Shown here: positions 63,314 to 64,000 of the stretch, piece by piece | Layout: each line of letters begins with the position of its first letter | Position numbering within the stretch: position 1 is the stretch's first letter | Source: Parapedobacter deserti | Lineage (GTDB): Bacteria; Bacteroidota; Bacteroidia; Sphingobacteriales; Sphingobacteriaceae | Assembly (NCBI RefSeq): GCF_042646065.1 | Contig: NZ_JBHRTA010000016.1 | Span: forward strand, 62,001 to 126,000 | Direction of reading: 5' to 3' | Length of the DNA: 64,000 nt | Made by a program: the position numbers and the translations under genes | The notes under the pieces: model-generated | Told to the model about the DNA's origin: nothing | The model's database searches: none | The model's input: only the letters and a program-made list of their open reading frames with translations

Positions 63314-64000
63314 CTTTTAGCCCGGCGTTTCATTTTTTCGAGCTCATCCCACACGTCATCAGGCACAGCTTCCAGTCCACTAAACTGTCCGGCGCCCTGC
63401 AACCATTCTCCGCCATCGATAGTGATTACTTCTCCATTGATATACCCAGCAAAGTCGGAAAGCAGGAAAGCGGCCACGTTGGCCAATTCCTGATGCTCAC
63501 CAACGCGTTTGAGCGGTACACGGTTTTTAAAGTTGAACCGCTCTGACAGGTCGCCGGGCAGGAGCCGCTCCCAGGCACCCTTGGTCGGAAACGGGCCAGG
63601 CGCGATTGCGTTGCTGCGAATACCATACTTGCCCCACTCCACGGCTAACGATCGCGTAAGGGCCAGTACACCGCCCTTTGCAGCCGCGGATGGCACTACA
63701 TAGGCCGATCCTGTAAAGGCATAGGTGGTGACAATATTAAGTATGCTTGCCGCCTGCTTCTGTGCGATCCAATGTTTGCCGAACGCGAGCGTGCAATTGG
63801 CCGTGCCCTTCAGCACGATGTCAACAATGGTGGAAAATGCATTGGCCGAAAGCCGCTCGGTGCGGGAAACGAAATTGCCTGCCGCATTGTTGACCAAAGC
63901 ATCCACCCGGCCGAAATGCGTAAGCGACGTGGCCAGCAATTGTTCTACCTGTACCGTGTCGCGTACATCGCATGATACGGGAAGTACCGCCCCTCCCGTG
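63310..64000 (-). CDS. SDR oxidoreductase, 2,4-dienoyl-CoA reductase-like, 5' end outside window
   Basis: The frame is open to the right window edge; the N-terminal Rossmann glycine motif is outside. The visible part starts TGGAVLPVSCDVRDTVQVEQ and includes VDALVNNAAGNFVS. The catalytic set follows the dienoyl-CoA reductase pattern rather than classical YxxxK: a Tyr in TTYAFTG, Ser eleven residues later in VVPSAAAKGG, and Lys four after that. Human DECR1 has the same spacing (Tyr199, Ser210, Lys214). LALTRSLAVEWGKYGIRSNAIAPGPFPT and the C-terminal GYINGEVITIDGGEWL complete the family profile. Probably reduces unsaturated fatty acyl-CoA in beta-oxidation. Confidence 0.88.
   Translation of the reverse strand, partial: TGGAVLPVSCDVRDTVQVEQLLATSLTHFGRVDALVNNAAGNFVSRTERLSANAFSTIVDIVLKGTANCTLAFGKHWIAQKQAASILNIVTTYAFTGSAYVVPSAAAKGGVLALTRSLAVEWGKYGIRSNAIAPGPFPTKGAWERLLPGDLSERFNFKNRVPLKRVGEHQELANVAAFLLSDFAGYINGEVITIDGGEWLQGAGQFSGLEAVPDDVWDELEKMKRRAKS

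Overview
The window looks like a chromosomal segment of a Bacteroidota bacterium, most likely a Sphingobacteriaceae member of the Pedobacter/Parapedobacter kind. The grounds are five SusC/SusD pairs, four ECF sigma/FecR pairs, a PorP/SprF gene beside a type IX secretion (T9SS type B) substrate, promoters of the TTTG...TAnnTTTG type, and starts without clear Shine-Dalgarno sequences. GC content is moderate (about half, by eye). I see no rRNA, tRNA, CRISPR array, insertion sequence or phage block.

Layout. 1-2341: the 5' part of a secreted surface protein and a phage-collar-domain protein, both on the minus strand. 2803-10807: locus 1, sigma-FecR-SusC-SusD-thioredoxin-like protein. 10839-12273: a thioredoxin-reductase-like flavoprotein divergent from a Fur-family repressor, with two palindromes between them. 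12398-21725: locus 2, sigma-FecR-SusC-SusD-metallophosphoesterase-Gfo/Idh dehydrogenase. 21901-30096: locus 3, sigma-FecR-SusC-SusD-EEP phosphoesterase, closed by a clear terminator. 30199-30855: a HAD phosphatase. 31041-43366: a T9SS island with PorP/SprF, a 2066-residue surface protein, a LuxR-type response regulator, an EEP membrane protein and a large hybrid-type sensor kinase. 43579-53513: locus 4, FecR-SusC-SusD and two lipoproteins on the minus strand, with the sigma gene divergent. 53797-62816: locus 5, SusC-SusD-glycosidase on the minus strand, divergent from a membrane-spanning propeller/Y_Y_Y/LuxR regulator. 62882-64000: an acetyltransferase and a partial dienoyl-CoA-reductase-like SDR.

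How it works together. In loci 1-4 each SusC has an N-terminal STN signalling domain, matching control by a FecR anti-sigma and its ECF sigma: ligand-loaded SusC signals to FecR, which releases sigma. Locus 5 SusC lacks STN and sits next to a one-component regulator instead, which is the expected alternative. The cargo genes differ, so the loci probably serve different substrates.

Two observations stand out. First, all four fecR-susC junctions carry the same antisense arrangement: a TAnnTTTG promoter element on the opposite strand at the susC start codon, and 40-100 bases further an intrinsic-terminator hairpin with a U-rich tail that works only on that opposite strand. This predicts four short antisense RNAs of the DonS type known from Bacteroides. 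The locus without FecR lacks it. Second, the 2066-residue T9SS surface protein contains a complete ubiquitin-like domain (residues 1006-1076), identical to eukaryotic ubiquitin at 38 of 70 positions in my hand alignment. It has lost the terminal Gly-Gly and all lysines except the one at position 27.
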